From positions 7,927,273 to 7,991,272 of the forward strand of contig NC_087378.1 in the NCBI RefSeq assembly GCF_963675165.1: a stretch of DNA of 64,000 nucleotides, read 5' to 3'. Positions 37,901 to 47,639 of this stretch are shown here, piece by piece (position 1 is the first letter of the stretch; each line of letters opens with the position of its first letter). The notes under the pieces are model-generated. The model saw only the letters and a list, made by a program, of their open reading frames with translations, was not told the origin of the DNA and made no database searches. The translations under genes and the position numbers were made by a program. The stretch is from Halichondria panicea (Eukaryota > Porifera > Demospongiae > Suberitida > Halichondriidae).

Positions 37901-39834
37901 GGCATATTATAGGTCCCTTTCAAAATAAATAAAGTACTAGAATTGAAGTTTTGATGGTCTAAATAATTATTCAACGATTTTATGAAAGCATAGAAGGAGC
38001 TCGTTCAGATGGTATGATCAAATCCCAAATTTAAAACAGGCCATAATTTCTTATTTTCGGGAAAAGACCATGGGCTATAGCCCATGGTCTTTTGTTAAAA
38101 TAGGCCCAAAAATTGACTTTCGATTTTAACAAATCATCAGAAAGGGCTCTCTCTAAGCTTTCAGAAAAAATCATAAAATTAACGTTATTGGACCAGCGGA
38201 ACTAAAGTTATGGCCGTTCAAAGATCGTAAAGCATGCTATAGGCCAAAAGAATTCATTTGGTCATACTTACTTGCAAGAGCAAGTTCCCCTATTGACAGA
38301 AGCCGTTATCGATAACCACTTCCCTATAATTGTATTGTTAGCTGCTGTGCCTCTGCTGTAGGGAGTATGGGGACCAGTGGCACAAAGGAGGGATGATGGG
38401 GTGCAAGCAGAACGTGTTTGATGATTTCATTGCAGCTGGAGAGTACCTCATTGCCAATGGATACACCTCCACAAACAAGTAAGCCATGTACCAGTATTCT
38501 CAGACTATACTATACCAATATTTGATATGGATATTATTTGGTTAGGCCTTTTATATCAAGTGTACAGCTATCTTCCAGTACCGTATAGCGAGTAAGTTTC
38601 GTGGGGTAAAAAATTCGTTCAACTCGAGAAACAGTAGTTTTCGTGAGTAAAAAATTTCGTTTAGTCTCGTGGCTGCACGGCATTCCTACGTTCAGATAAG
38701 CCACGCCTACGATAAAATTTCGTGGAGGTCAGCCTGCCCACGAAAATAACGAATATTTTACCTCACGAAAATTACCCGCTATACGGTAGTCCGTTCGTAT
38801 ATTGAGTCAATTCTAGCTGCCAAGTCATAGTGTGTTACAATTATACTGTACAATCTGAAGCAGTTCCGAATGTGAGCTGATGGACTAGCTAGCTTACTTG
38901 CTTGTGTATCTTTTTCCAGGCTGACCATAATGGGAGGGTCCAATGGTGGACTGCTGGTGTGTGCCTGTGCTAACCAGAGGCCAGACTTATTCAAGTGTGT
39001 CATCTCACAAGTCGGGTACGTCTAGTAGTTGACTCCCTTTAAATTTATGACTGATCATAATTATTTAATTCCAGAGTTCTAGATATGCTGAGGTTCCACA
39101 AGTTTACTATCGGGCATGCTTGGTAAGAAAAGTGCTTGCTTACTGTTATTGTGTGTTTGCATATACTGACCACAAGTGCGTATTACTGTTTGCTCAGTAG
39201 TTTATATCTCTCACTGCTTCCAGGGTGACTGATTTTGGTAATCCAGACAAAGAAGATGGTTTTGGATGGATATACAAGTACGTTGAAGTAACCAGTTTGT
39301 TATTATTTCACCAGCTGCTCTGATTGTATATAATTATACAGGTACTCTCCAGTCCATAATATTTCTGTTCCTCCCGAGAACCAGCAATATCCGGCCATGT
39401 TGCTATTGACAGCAGACCATGATGACAGGGTTGTCCCCTTGCATTCGTTCAAGTACATGGCACAGCTACACCATCTCATGAGGGGCGTGGCCAAACAGGT
39501 CAGGAGTGACACGTATATTGTGTAAAAAAACCCCAAAAACCGTACACTGTGTTTGAAAGTATATACCATGCATTGCAGACAAACCCATTGATGATCCGGA
39601 TTGAGACAAAGGCTGGTCATGGCGCTGGAAAACCCACCTCTAAAGTTGTGAGTGGTTTGTCTCTGTATATGTACGTGCATGTGTGCGTGTGCGTGTGTGT
39701 GCGTGTGTGTGCGTGTGTGTCATGCATGCATACAGATGTCTGGTTTAAATGTGTTGTTTGTTACTGTCCAGATTGATGAGACTGCTGACATCTATGGATT
39801 CGTGGCTGAGACTGTGGGAGCCGTGTGGACTTGA
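28947..39834 (+). CDS. PREP: prolyl oligopeptidase
   Basis: Twenty exons: 28947-29140, 29269-29364, 29546-29714, 31061-31162, 31283-31345, 31916-31995, 32232-32350, 32780-32829, 33012-33107, 36197-36301, 36530-36715, 37131-37244, 37720-37868, 38362-38478, 38920-39015, 39075-39122, 39224-39277, 39342-39498, 39579-39647 and 39772-39834. They give 708 residues; human PREP has 710. The N-terminal [12 protein letters not shown] and the seven-blade propeller span exons 1-12. The alpha/beta-hydrolase domain carries the nucleophile Ser in GGSNGG, the Asp in DHDDRV and the His in AGHGAGKP, so the triad is complete. No signal peptide is present, as expected of a cytosolic peptidase cutting after Pro in short peptides. 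Introns are unusually rich in inserted repeats, and intron 9 contains a gene on the other strand. Confidence 0.97.
29712..30015 (+). repeat. 43-bp tandem repeat copying the PREP exon 3 splice donor
   Basis: About seven 43-bp units begin exactly at the exon 3 border. Each carries ACCATCAAG followed by GTGGGGGG, a copy of the last exon bases and the donor; units alternate TACC and TATC. The last unit has ATGGGG and loses the donor. Confidence 0.95.
30127..30336. mobile_element. 210-bp TA-flanked MITE in PREP intron 3
   Basis: Terminal inverted repeats CCTTAAGGTGACATATTTTC and its complement bound the element, with TA on both sides (30125-30126 and 30337-30338). No ORF lies inside. The TA duplication suggests a Tc1/mariner-type non-autonomous element. 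Sequence from 30339 to 31060 shows no gene. Confidence 0.85.
31473..31777. repeat. palindromic dispersed repeat, family A, copy 2
   Basis: This copy in PREP intron 5 has TTTTCTGAAAGCTTAGAAGG on the left, CTCTCTCTAAACTTTCAGAA on the right and the end GATGCTGTATTTAACGCTAG. Confidence 0.85.
33340..34210. repeat. repeat-rich block in PREP intron 9
   Basis: Inverted segments pair GTTATAACACTGGCAC (near 33358) with GTGCACGTGTTATAAC, and GGAATATATTGCATTG with GTGCAATATATGCCATG. A second TTTATATCCCG at 33475 is inverted at 34181-34193 (GCAACGGGATATAAA). Short coding-like stretches near 33590-33660 have no continuous frame. It looks like one or two degenerate non-autonomous elements. Sequence from 34211 to 34559 shows nothing further. 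Confidence 0.5.
34560..35649 (-). CDS. secreted CAP-superfamily (CRISP/PR-1-like) protein
   Basis: Four exons in transcript order, 35649-35488, 35390-35130, 35013-34883 and 34665-34560, give 219 residues. Residues 1-23 are a signal peptide ([19 protein letters not shown]). A CAP domain follows: [10 protein letters not shown], then [23 protein letters not shown] in place of [16 protein letters not shown] in place of the usual HYTQVVW block, and VACYYGPGG. The end has the Cys pattern [18 protein letters not shown], like the hinge of cysteine-rich secretory proteins. The His residues that line the usual CAP cavity are not visible at their expected places. The gene lies entirely inside PREP intron 9 on the opposite strand. 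Its function is unknown; family members are extracellular and often bind lipids. Confidence 0.9.
37491..37719 (+). repeat. tandem repeat made of branch-point and polypyrimidine units
   Basis: Seven units of 30-33 bp carry TCTGTCATACTCYGCTAAC followed by a C-rich run. The array ends in the PREP exon 13 acceptor (CCCCTCCAG). Every unit holds a CTAAC branch-point-like motif plus a pyrimidine tract. Confidence 0.95.
37935..38228. repeat. palindromic dispersed repeat, family A, copy 3
   Basis: A well-kept copy in PREP intron 13. At its centre, 38062-38093 is a perfect 32-bp palindrome around GGGCTATAGCCC. The arms carry AAAGCATAGAAGGAGC and CTCTAAGCTTTCAGAAA. Confidence 0.9.
38581..38786. mobile_element. 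206-bp TA-flanked MITE in PREP intron 14
   Basis: Inverted ends CCGTATAGCG and CGCTATACGG continue for about 37 bp with few mismatches. TA flanks both sides (38579-38580 and 38787-38788). It has no ORF. It is distinct in sequence from the MITE at 30127. Confidence 0.88.
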
Positions 39835-40224
39835 ACTGAACCGTTTTATCATGAGATTGTAGAGTGGTTTTATTATCATAACACATCAAGTATGAGAATA
39901 TTAATTTATTATTAACTGAAAAAAACCATAAAATTTTTATACCGCATTTATAAGTACAGTGCTCAAGCAGTAGCCTCGAGACCAGGCCATGTCTCGAGAC
40001 AATGATTATTTTGTAATAATTAGTCACACCCACTTATTTATATATGCAGGGAGGAGCTACAGTGTCATGTTATCACCACGCCCACTTCTATCCTTGAACT
40101 TTTCTCTGAGAGCTTAGCTAGCTCTGTACTATACTATACTGTGTGAACGCTACAAAATAATACCTAAGCAGGTGAGTATTCACTCTATAGCCACCTGTGA
40201 TCAATATAATTACTTTCTATAGAA
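39835..40224. other. intergenic, PREP to peflin
   Basis: These 390 bp hold the PREP 3' flank and the peflin promoter. A small palindromic piece with two CTCGAGAC-type blocks lies at 39974-40000. No gene is seen. Confidence 0.5.
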
Positions 40225-41385
40225 ATGGCATACCCTGGTCATGGTCAACCAGCTGCCGGGTACCCAGGGCAACAACCCCCTGCTGGCTATGGACAGCCAC
40301 CTGCCGGATACCCAGGACAGCGAGCCCCTCAACCAGGGCAACAACCCCCTGCTGCCGGGTACCCAGGGCAACAGCCCCCTGCTACCGGGTACCCAGGGCA
40401 ACAGCCCCCTGCTACCGGGTACCCAGGGCAACGCCCCCCTGCTCCTGGGGGTTACCCTGGTCAACAACCTGCCGGTTACCCCCCTCAAGGCGAGGCCTTT
40501 TTTGAGACAGTTTTAGACAGTTCTTAGGAACATGTATGGTACACACAATTTTGTTTAAAGCCTTTATAATATGATTATACAAAGATTCAAAACCCCTTCC
40601 CCTCTCCAGGTTATGGAGCTCCACCTACTGGTCCCCCCGGCTGCCCTCCTGGGGTGTCCCCTGACGTGTACACATGGTTTGTTGCTGTGGACACAGACAA
40701 AAGTGGTCAGATCACGGCCACAGAGTTACAGTCTGCCTTGACCAATGGGAATTGGTCTAATTTCAACGCTGAGACCTGTCGACTCATGATTGGTAAGCTC
40801 AGTTATGTCCCCCTTGATGAGGATGGAAAATCTGATCCAAAACAAAGTCAATTTTCCTCAAACATTTTTCCTGGGCGTACCTAGGGCTGTGTTGTTATGA
40901 ACTAGCACAAAGATGTTCAGTCAATTGTGTTTTTAACTTTTTAGTGTGCAAATTGTGTAAATTACGATCATGCCTGGTTGAGTGTGTATCCTCATGTACT
41001 GTTCAATGCTGCAGGTCTTTTCGGTCGTGACAACAATGGGACCATTGATGTGAGAGAGTTTCAACAGCTGTGGGCATACATCAACCAATGGAAGGGCACA
41101 TTTGATCGCTATGACAAAGATCGATCTGGCAATGTTGATTCTCGAGAGCTCTTCACAGCTTACAATGAGATGGGTTTCCGTGTCACTGCTAATTTCTGTC
41201 AGCTGGTCGTGACCCGATTTGATAGACTGGCTCGACGATCGTTGAAGTTTGATGATTTTATTCAGAGCTGTGTGATGCTTCGAGCCCTCACTGACAATTT
41301 CCGAGCCCGAGATACCAACCTTGATGGATGCATTAACGTCAACTACGAGGACTTCTTAACCATGGCCATTGCCAACAAGCCCTGA
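40225..41385 (+). CDS. PEF1: peflin, penta-EF-hand protein
   Basis: Three exons are proposed, 40225-40489, 40610-40792 and 41015-41385, giving 272 residues. Exon 1 encodes tandem Gly/Pro/Gln/Tyr-rich repeats ([10 protein letters not shown] and variants), the typical peflin N-terminus. Exons 2-3 encode the penta-EF-hand domain: [44 protein letters not shown], a degenerate fourth hand and [16 protein letters not shown]. Peflin pairs with ALG-2 and helps adjust ER-to-Golgi COPII transport in response to calcium. The exon 1 donor is not a good GT: CAAG followed by GCGAGG would be a GC-AG intron; weak GT donors in the same phase lie at 40460 and 40475. Without splicing, the frame ends at 40527. 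Confidence 0.9.
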
Positions 41386-41601
41386 ATGACTCATATATTT
41401 ATAGTGAACTAACTGCTTTTATAGAGTATAGGAACGCTTACGTTATTTTATAGACAGATGATTGTTTATTGTTGTGTACAATCATAATAATTATTAGTTG
41501 TTGAATACATTGATATTAAATTATTATAATAAATACATAGATTGCTATTTTTCCATGTTACAAACTTGTAAATTGATTATAATTATTAGATATCAGAGTT
41601 G

Positions 41602-42635
41602 CTATCTTCGCTTCTCCTGTTTCTGTGTTCGCTTTTTTTCTTTTTCTTTTCTGTCCAGAGCTTTCTGTTTCTGGGTCACTCTGTTCTGTTTGTCTCTCTC
41701 CACCTTACTCTCGTGAGCTACCTTCTGCTGGTCTCTCAACACCCGTTGCTCCTCAAGCACAGACGAACCGTTTATATTCTCAAACATATCACCAAAATCT
41801 AGTGCATGCGAGTGAAAACAGACAGGTTAGAAGTATGACATGCACAATGACACTTAGCCAACAAAAGGCCTCCCCAACAACTTTATTGCCCGGCTGTTCA
41901 GATAAAACTTACATTAAAAATCACAATTCGGTGGATTGTGCTCACCTGACTGTTTCTGTGTAGCTGCAGTAGCTGGTAGTCTGATCGGTTCCTCACCATC
42001 TACACACAAGGAAAGGACGACGTATGTAACTTGAGCCTCACCTTAACAGTAGTGCATACTATAATACTACTGAGTACAGTAATACAAACACAGATGTTGA
42101 CCCCCTCACCCTCATACTCTTCACAGCCATACTGGGCTAGTAGTTTGTCTTTCTCTGACACAGATAGACCAGGAGCTTTGCTAGCCACAGCTGCTGCAGT
42201 TCCCTGTTTCCTGTTTGTTGACGTGGGGGGAACGCTGCCGATGCTCGATAATATGGAGGATGATTGTCCTTCGGTTTTTAGCTCAATCACTGCATTGAAG
42301 TTTCAATAAACGCACTAGATACTAGTATTCGTTTCATACAATTTCTTACTTTTCTGTTCTTTCTCTACTAGCCACCGCTGTGCTATTTCTTTACACAGTG
42401 TCTCACAAGTTCTCTGATCTTCCTACAAGGACTGATGTATTGTATAGCACTCATACCGTTCATCTCTGTATACCACGCATCCAGCCAGTATGTCTGTCAG
42501 TGTTTCCATCACTTCCTCTCCATTACAACCCTCTATAGTATCCAAGGAGCCACTAATATACTCTCCAAACACGTCCCCATCCACACTGTTGTTGTTGAGC
42601 AACTCAGTCAGCCAGGCAGTAAAGCTATCAGCCAT
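41602..42635 (-). CDS. CCDC43: CCDC43-like protein
   Basis: Five exons in transcript order, 42635-42474, 42422-42350, 42289-42110, 41999-41946 and 41798-41602, give 221 residues; human CCDC43 has 224. Matching marks are FTAWLTELL at the start, CKEIAQRW, SEKDKLLAQYG, FGDMFENINGSSVLEEQR and the basic, helical end with RKEKEKKRTQKQEKRR. The family is conserved in animals but its cellular role is poorly known. A second in-phase choice for the exon 1 donor is unlikely, because only the GTG-GTATAC site keeps the expected frame into exon 2. It ends 216 bp from the convergent peflin stop. Confidence 0.9.
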
Positions 42636-42742
42636 TTGTCCGGCCGAGCCAAGGGTATGCTATCTCGCGAGCACGTTGTGCTTGTGCTGCTGTTGAGATG
42701 TGTTAGTCTCGCGGGCCAGTGAATGAGGATTAGGTTTTTCTC

Positions 42743-42917
42743 TAGCCTCGATTCAAGGCCGATTTTAATCGGCCTGGAATCGAGGCTAGTTTTTCTCCTA
42801 TATACCCCATCTTATAGCTAGCCTCGGTCCCAGGCCAATTTGTTTTGGCGGATTTTTTTAATAGAACGAAGTAGCCTCGACTCCAGCCCCTTTCTCAGCG
42901 GCTTGGAATCGAGGCTA
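42743..42917. repeat. foldback repeats of the AGCCTCGA family
   Basis: 42743-42788 is a near-perfect palindrome (TAGCCTCGATTC to GAATCGAGGCTA). A second pair lies at 42818-42917, with AGCCTCGGTCCCAGGCC and GGCTTGGAATCGAGGCTA. Related pieces lie at 43162-43277, near 46060, 46879 and 47254. Confidence 0.85.
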
Positions 42918-43161
42918 AGAACAAAGTTGAAAAATACAGCCTGGTATTGATTGTATCTGGGCGTGGGCAGGAACCGGAAACTAAAGCAGAGATTCTTCAC
43001 ATTTTGTTTCCTGCTTTTTTTCTGTAATACTAAAGGTGTACGTAGAGGCATTTTACTCCCGTAAAAGTTACAGTAATGTAGCTCCGTGTCATGTTCTCAA
43101 ATTGAAAAAAACTAATTGTGTAAAATTCGAAAATTTGTAGGTATACTAAGTACGTCCCATA

Positions 43162-43277
43162 GTATACTAGCCTCGACCCCAGGCCGATCCGTCTCCAATT
43201 GAACGCTAGGTCGCTACGTATTTTTCAACTTCGTTCTATTAAAAAAAAATCGGCCTGGGACCGAGGCTAATAGTATA
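43162..43277. repeat. AGCCTCGA foldback with extended arms
   Basis: Arms start GTATACTAGCCTCGACCCC and end GGGACCGAGGCTAATAGTAT, around an AT-rich loop with TTCAACTTCGTTCTATT, which is inverted at 42850-42870. Sequence from 43278 to 43999 shows no gene or clear repeat. Confidence 0.8.
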
Positions 43278-44009
43278 CCTGCTCTGAGACACTTTTCCCA
43301 TGTACTACCCATGTACTTCCCCTGTAGATCTTTATCAACTAGTGTCTAATAATCTTTTAGAGCTACTATTATGCAAAGTGATGAGAAAGTGAGCTCCAAA
43401 GGGGGTGTCAGTACACTCTACAAACCATAACAGGTCCGTTCCCAAGTCCTTCAAATGCCATCTCTTCGATCACACAATACAGATAAAGATAATTGTGTTC
43501 CACTTTCTAATACCTAAACTGTGTCTTAGAGTACTTCAAACTAGATTACCATGTACAGTAAGAGCAGGAGAGGTACGCAAACTTTCTGGACTTCGGACAA
43601 ACGTTTCATGGTGCTGCTACTACTTCACTGCATTAAGAGCTGGAAAATATGCTTTGTTCCATGCAGTTATAAACACACTTTAATTCTGTGAAACGTACAT
43701 GTTATAAAATTATTTCATATTGGAGATAGAGGTACATAAACTGACAAATCGATGTTTTTTCACACAAATCAAGCTGAATAAAAGAAAGCTCGGCACTAAC
43801 ATAGCAGCTGTAGCTATCAGTAGTGCTGGGTGTATGTGTGCACGATGCCTGATTGCTTTGAATTCCTCTTTTAGGCCCCCTACGAGAAAAATAAGCAGAT
43901 ATAGGGATCATTGTGTACTTTCTTGAGCGCAACTCGCCTCCAACCGGAGGGTGTGACGTCACACACTACATTTACCTAGCATCACGTGGGGCGTTGCCTA
44001 TCCCTTTCT

Positions 44010-44371
44010 AGGCCCTGGTAAATTATGCTCTTTTTTCTGCCTATTATGCTTTTGAGCAGTGCCCCAAATTCAGCCTATTATGCTTGTCGAAAGAACCCAT
44101 TATGCCCCATATTGATGTCATAAATAATCTTTTTTCAGCAGTAGTAACAACTCGTTATGTTGTTGTACATTTCAAGAGATAATTTCATTTGTAACATAAC
44201 TAAAGATTCTTCTAGATGTAAAAAGAAAAAAACACATTCAGCAGCAGCAGAGGAACGTTGTATTTGCACCGAACTGACCAAATTCAAAATTTTAACCCTA
44301 TTATGCCCAATTATGCCAGCATAATGACCTAACCCCAAATTATGCCAGCATAATTAATTTTGCCAGGGCCT
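44010..44371. mobile_element. 362-bp non-autonomous element with target duplication
   Basis: Ends AGGCCCTGG and CCAGGGCCT are inverted, and ATCCCTTTCT flanks both sides (44000-44009 and 44372-44381). Internal TTATGCC/CATAAT blocks repeat. There is no ORF. The class is unclear. Confidence 0.75.
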
Positions 44372-44425
44372 ATCCCTTTCTTTTTGTATCTATGATCTGA
44401 GGTATAGTATGTGTTGAGGTCGAGG

Positions 44426-45754
44426 ATGTGTAGCTCACTGCACATGCACAGGCACAGGCACAAGTACAAGAAAAAGGGGATTCTGTTCTTATCCTGCATC
44501 TTGGCTATTCTAGTCTGGAACAATAAAGAGAGGCTAGACATTTTCCACAAGAGCGTCATTCAGCTTGATCTGGCAGTTGACGGAAAGAACATGACAAAAT
44601 CAACAGAAGTGGAACCTGAAACAACTACTACAAGTTACAATGGGCCTGTCACTGAATCTATTAAAAAGCCACCCAATAACACGCCACCAATGGTAGATTT
44701 TGTTGTTCGTTCAGCATACATCGACACAAGGGAAAGAAATGGTCACAAAAACTCTACAGTGATATTTGCAGAGACCTCTAAAGATGTACGCAAGTTTGGG
44801 CTAATCGTAGGCTGTGGTGTGGACACTATTGATGCCAAGGAATACAAAGTTAAGTCTCTTTACTTTCAATGGTGGATTTGGGATTTCGTGGGATATCTAA
44901 CACATGAAAATATAATGATTACTTGCTATGACCTTGAAGCCCATGAAAATAGCACGGCTTTCATTGTTTATCATCCAGCTCCAAACTCAACTGAAATATC
45001 TACAGGCACTGTTAAAATTACATACTCACCAAAAAGAAAATACGGTAAAAACAAAACGGTTGTATGTACACAAGCCTTTGGTAAACCACCTTGGCTGAAG
45101 GAGTGGCTATTGTATCAACAAACTATTGGAGTTGATCTGGTTCAAATGTATGTTGAAGAAACTTTCATAAGTGACAATGAAAATCAAAAAATTATCAAAG
45201 GCTTTGTTGAAGAGGGTTTCCTTCGAGTGGATTACTTTAAAACTTATTTCAATTCTACACAGATTTACTACCATTCTCAATTTCTACACAACCACGACTG
45301 CTTGTATCGCTACCAAGGAGTATATGAATATGCACTATTTTTCGATACTGATGACTTCTTTATCCCTCGCTTGCCAAATAAAACTTTTATTCATTACTAT
45401 CTCAACCGATTCCTACCGAAAGATAACCAAGCAACAGTTACATTTCATTGGTTGAGCCTATTTCCAGAATGTGGCCTAACTGAACCGAAAGAAAGTGTTA
45501 AAGATGGCAATGTAACACAGTTACTCAAAGTCAAACAATACTGGAACACCAAGAATTTTAAATTTGCTTGCAGACCACATTTGACAACTTTCATTAAAGT
45601 TCACTCTGGTCGTGCCTACACCAATGGTACTACATTTGTACCTGTTCCTGATAGCAACATTGCATATGTGGGACATTTCAGAATAGGCATGCACGATGCA
45701 CCAAGCTTTCCCAAAACTGTTACTTGTGACACACTGTTACATAAAAAACTATAG
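44426..45754 (+). CDS. GT92-family (DUF23) glycosyltransferase, intronless
   Basis: One uninterrupted ORF of 442 residues. Residues about 15-30 (GILFLSCILAILVW) after a basic, His-rich start form a signal anchor, so this is a type II Golgi-type membrane protein. The catalytic domain has the GT92 marks: VVCTQAFGKPPWLKEWLLYQ, HNHDCLYRY, and the metal-binding DxD motif in FFDTDDFF. Many N-glycosylation sequons (NST, NKT, NGT) support a lumenal location. GT92 enzymes include galactosyltransferases that modify core fucose in nematodes; the acceptor here cannot be read from sequence. The family is often expanded in invertebrates. The start at 44426 is the first ATG in frame. The lack of introns sets it apart from most other genes here. 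Confidence 0.9.
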   Translation: MCSSLHMHRHRHKYKKKGILFLSCILAILVWNNKERLDIFHKSVIQLDLAVDGKNMTKSTEVEPETTTTSYNGPVTESIKKPPNNTPPMVDFVVRSAYIDTRERNGHKNSTVIFAETSKDVRKFGLIVGCGVDTIDAKEYKVKSLYFQWWIWDFVGYLTHENIMITCYDLEAHENSTAFIVYHPAPNSTEISTGTVKITYSPKRKYGKNKTVVCTQAFGKPPWLKEWLLYQQTIGVDLVQMYVEETFISDNENQKIIKGFVEEGFLRVDYFKTYFNSTQIYYHSQFLHNHDCLYRYQGVYEYALFFDTDDFFIPRLPNKTFIHYYLNRFLPKDNQATVTFHWLSLFPECGLTEPKESVKDGNVTQLLKVKQYWNTKNFKFACRPHLTTFIKVHSGRAYTNGTTFVPVPDSNIAYVGHFRIGMHDAPSFPKTVTCDTLLHKKL

Positions 45755-45890
45755 CAATACACTCTTGTACAGTAATTAAATATGTCTGATGTCATGATGT
45801 CATGTGTTACATACATAATTAGTTAATTGTCAGTTGTATTCAGTTTTGCGACATTCTAATTCTCTAGCAAGGAACACTAGACACTACTTA

Positions 45891-47577
45891 CAGGGGCGGA
45901 TCCAGGAATTTTGAAAAGGGGGGCAGTTTAAAGAAAATTTTTACTAAAAAAGGGTCAACAGTTTTTTTAAAGCTCAAATCAGTGCTGATTGATTGATGAC
46001 AGTATGACATACATAGTAGTAGACTGGAAACCACTCCCTTCGCTTCTGAGGACTGGCTAGCCTCTGCCTCAATTCCAGGCCGAATCGAGGCTAAGGACTA
46101 GTTGGGCGTGGCCCCACCCTGGCGCGAACGTAGGGTTGGGCTGCTTAGCTTTAGGGTGTGGCTAAGCATAAAATGATTAATTCCAAGTGGGCGGTAACCA
46201 CAAAGCTCAGTTAGAATGCTACTGCAGGAGTCATTTTTGCATACCACTAGCTCTAACTGACCTGGCGTATTCCTGGATCAAGCTGGCTTGTCTACTATTG
46301 TTGCATTTTAAAGAGAATTACTAGTTACTGACTCGTTCATTAATGAGCCACGCCTTCGAGCTTCACACTTGAACTCTGCAATCTGATTGGGCTGCAAATT
46401 TTTTGCAGCAGGAACAAACCTGACATTGCAGCATAGATAGTAGAGGAAGTTAATTGCCTGTGTTTCCAATCCACTATCTATGATTGCAGTGGTGCCCAAC
46501 CCTACGTTTAGTTGGGCGGAGCTGCAAGCCTATCTGGAATTTGTTCTGCGCATTATGTAGTACTGCTATGAATATTATTATTCTCAAGTGGGTGTTAACC
46601 GACTTGATGACGTGTAAACCACAGGATGGCAACCTGCTCAACTAGCTAAGGACTGGCAAGTTGCCGTGTTGAGAGTTGTCCCAGAGGAGGCTGGAACCAC
46701 TTGACCTTAGCTAATTAAGGTCACTAATTGGATTTATCCAAACCTCTCTTGCAGACTACTTCAAGCCTAGTTTTTAGTGTCTATCAGTTTAAAACGTTAT
46801 TTTTTAGGGGGGGTCAAATTTTGTTTTCGCCAATTTTGCTCAGAAGCAGAGATACAATCAAAAGTCTTGCTCTTGCACTAGCCTCGATATCATGAGCGGC
46901 TTGTTCTCGAGGTCACTGCATACTGGCTTTGAGACTTGTATCTCTGCTTCTGAGCAAAATTGGCGAAAATAAAATTTGACCCCCCCTGAAAAATAAGGTT
47001 TTAAACTGATAGACACTAAAAACTAGGCTTGAAGTAGTCTGCAAGAGAAGTTTGGATAAATCCAATTAGTGACCTTAATTAGCTAAGGTCAAGTGGTTCC
47101 AGCCTCCTCTGGAGTTGTCCTGTTGGAATGCAATTAGAACAAACCACAAAATGCGTAATGCGTGGGTGATATTAGTTCAGCCTCGATAACAGACCGCCAG
47201 TGAATGTACGGGGGCGGGAGAAAAGGGACTGGTGACTCTGGGCTACAGCTTGTGTAGCCTCGATTCCAAGCCGCTGAGAAAGGCAGCCTGGTATACACTG
47301 TTTACGCATGCGCCAGAATCTGGGTAATCGTAAATTGCAGTATATTTATCAGTATTCTTATTCCGCATTAGTTTGTAAAACATTGATATCCGTTTCATTT
47401 ATAATGATGTCATTGAAAAAAGAAATCTAGTCCAAGTTGTGTAAGGTAATGGCTGCTACCTTGTGACGTTACATTCTTGTGGCAGCGTGACATTCCTCAC
47501 GCACTGGGACTTTATTCGAGCTGGTCAGAAAGGGGGGGGGCACGTGCCCCTTATGCCCTGCACTGGATCCGCCACTG
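45891..47577. mobile_element. hAT-like non-autonomous transposon, 1.7 kb
   Basis: The left end CAGGGGCGGATCCAG and the right end CTGGATCCGCCACTG are inverted. ACTTACAG occurs at 45886-45893 and 47578-47585, so an 8-bp target duplication, or 5 bp if CAG belongs to the ends, is present. The interior has no transposase ORF and carries AGCCTCGA pieces and a second nested element. Confidence 0.8.
46682..47111. mobile_element. foldback element with 9-bp target duplication nested in the hAT-like element
   Basis: Two arms of about 175 bp (46682-46857 and 46936-47111) are nearly perfect inverted copies starting CAGAGGAGGCTGGAACCACT, with a 78-bp loop that holds an AGCCTCGA-like piece. GAGTTGTCC flanks both sides (46673-46681 and 47112-47120). 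Long inverted ends and a 9-bp duplication fit a Mutator-like non-autonomous element. Confidence 0.9.
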
Positions 47578-47639
47578 ACTTACAGGGCTCAGGCAGAGCT
47601 TAGTTGGGCGGAGTCCAACCAACGCTTCGCTCATGGTTG

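Noticed and set aside
40210-40516. Three other long frames over the peflin repeat
   Set aside because: The 30-bp coding repeat keeps other frames open. Only the frame starting at 40225 leads into the EF-hand exons.
43405-43683. 92-codon plus-strand ORF and an overlapping minus-strand ORF after it
   Set aside because: Composition is not protein-like, and there is no splice context or homology; short ORFs are expected here.
46308-46499. Possible transposase fragment in the hAT-like element
   Set aside because: Only 63 codons, with no recognisable transposase motif; the region is made of inverted repeats.
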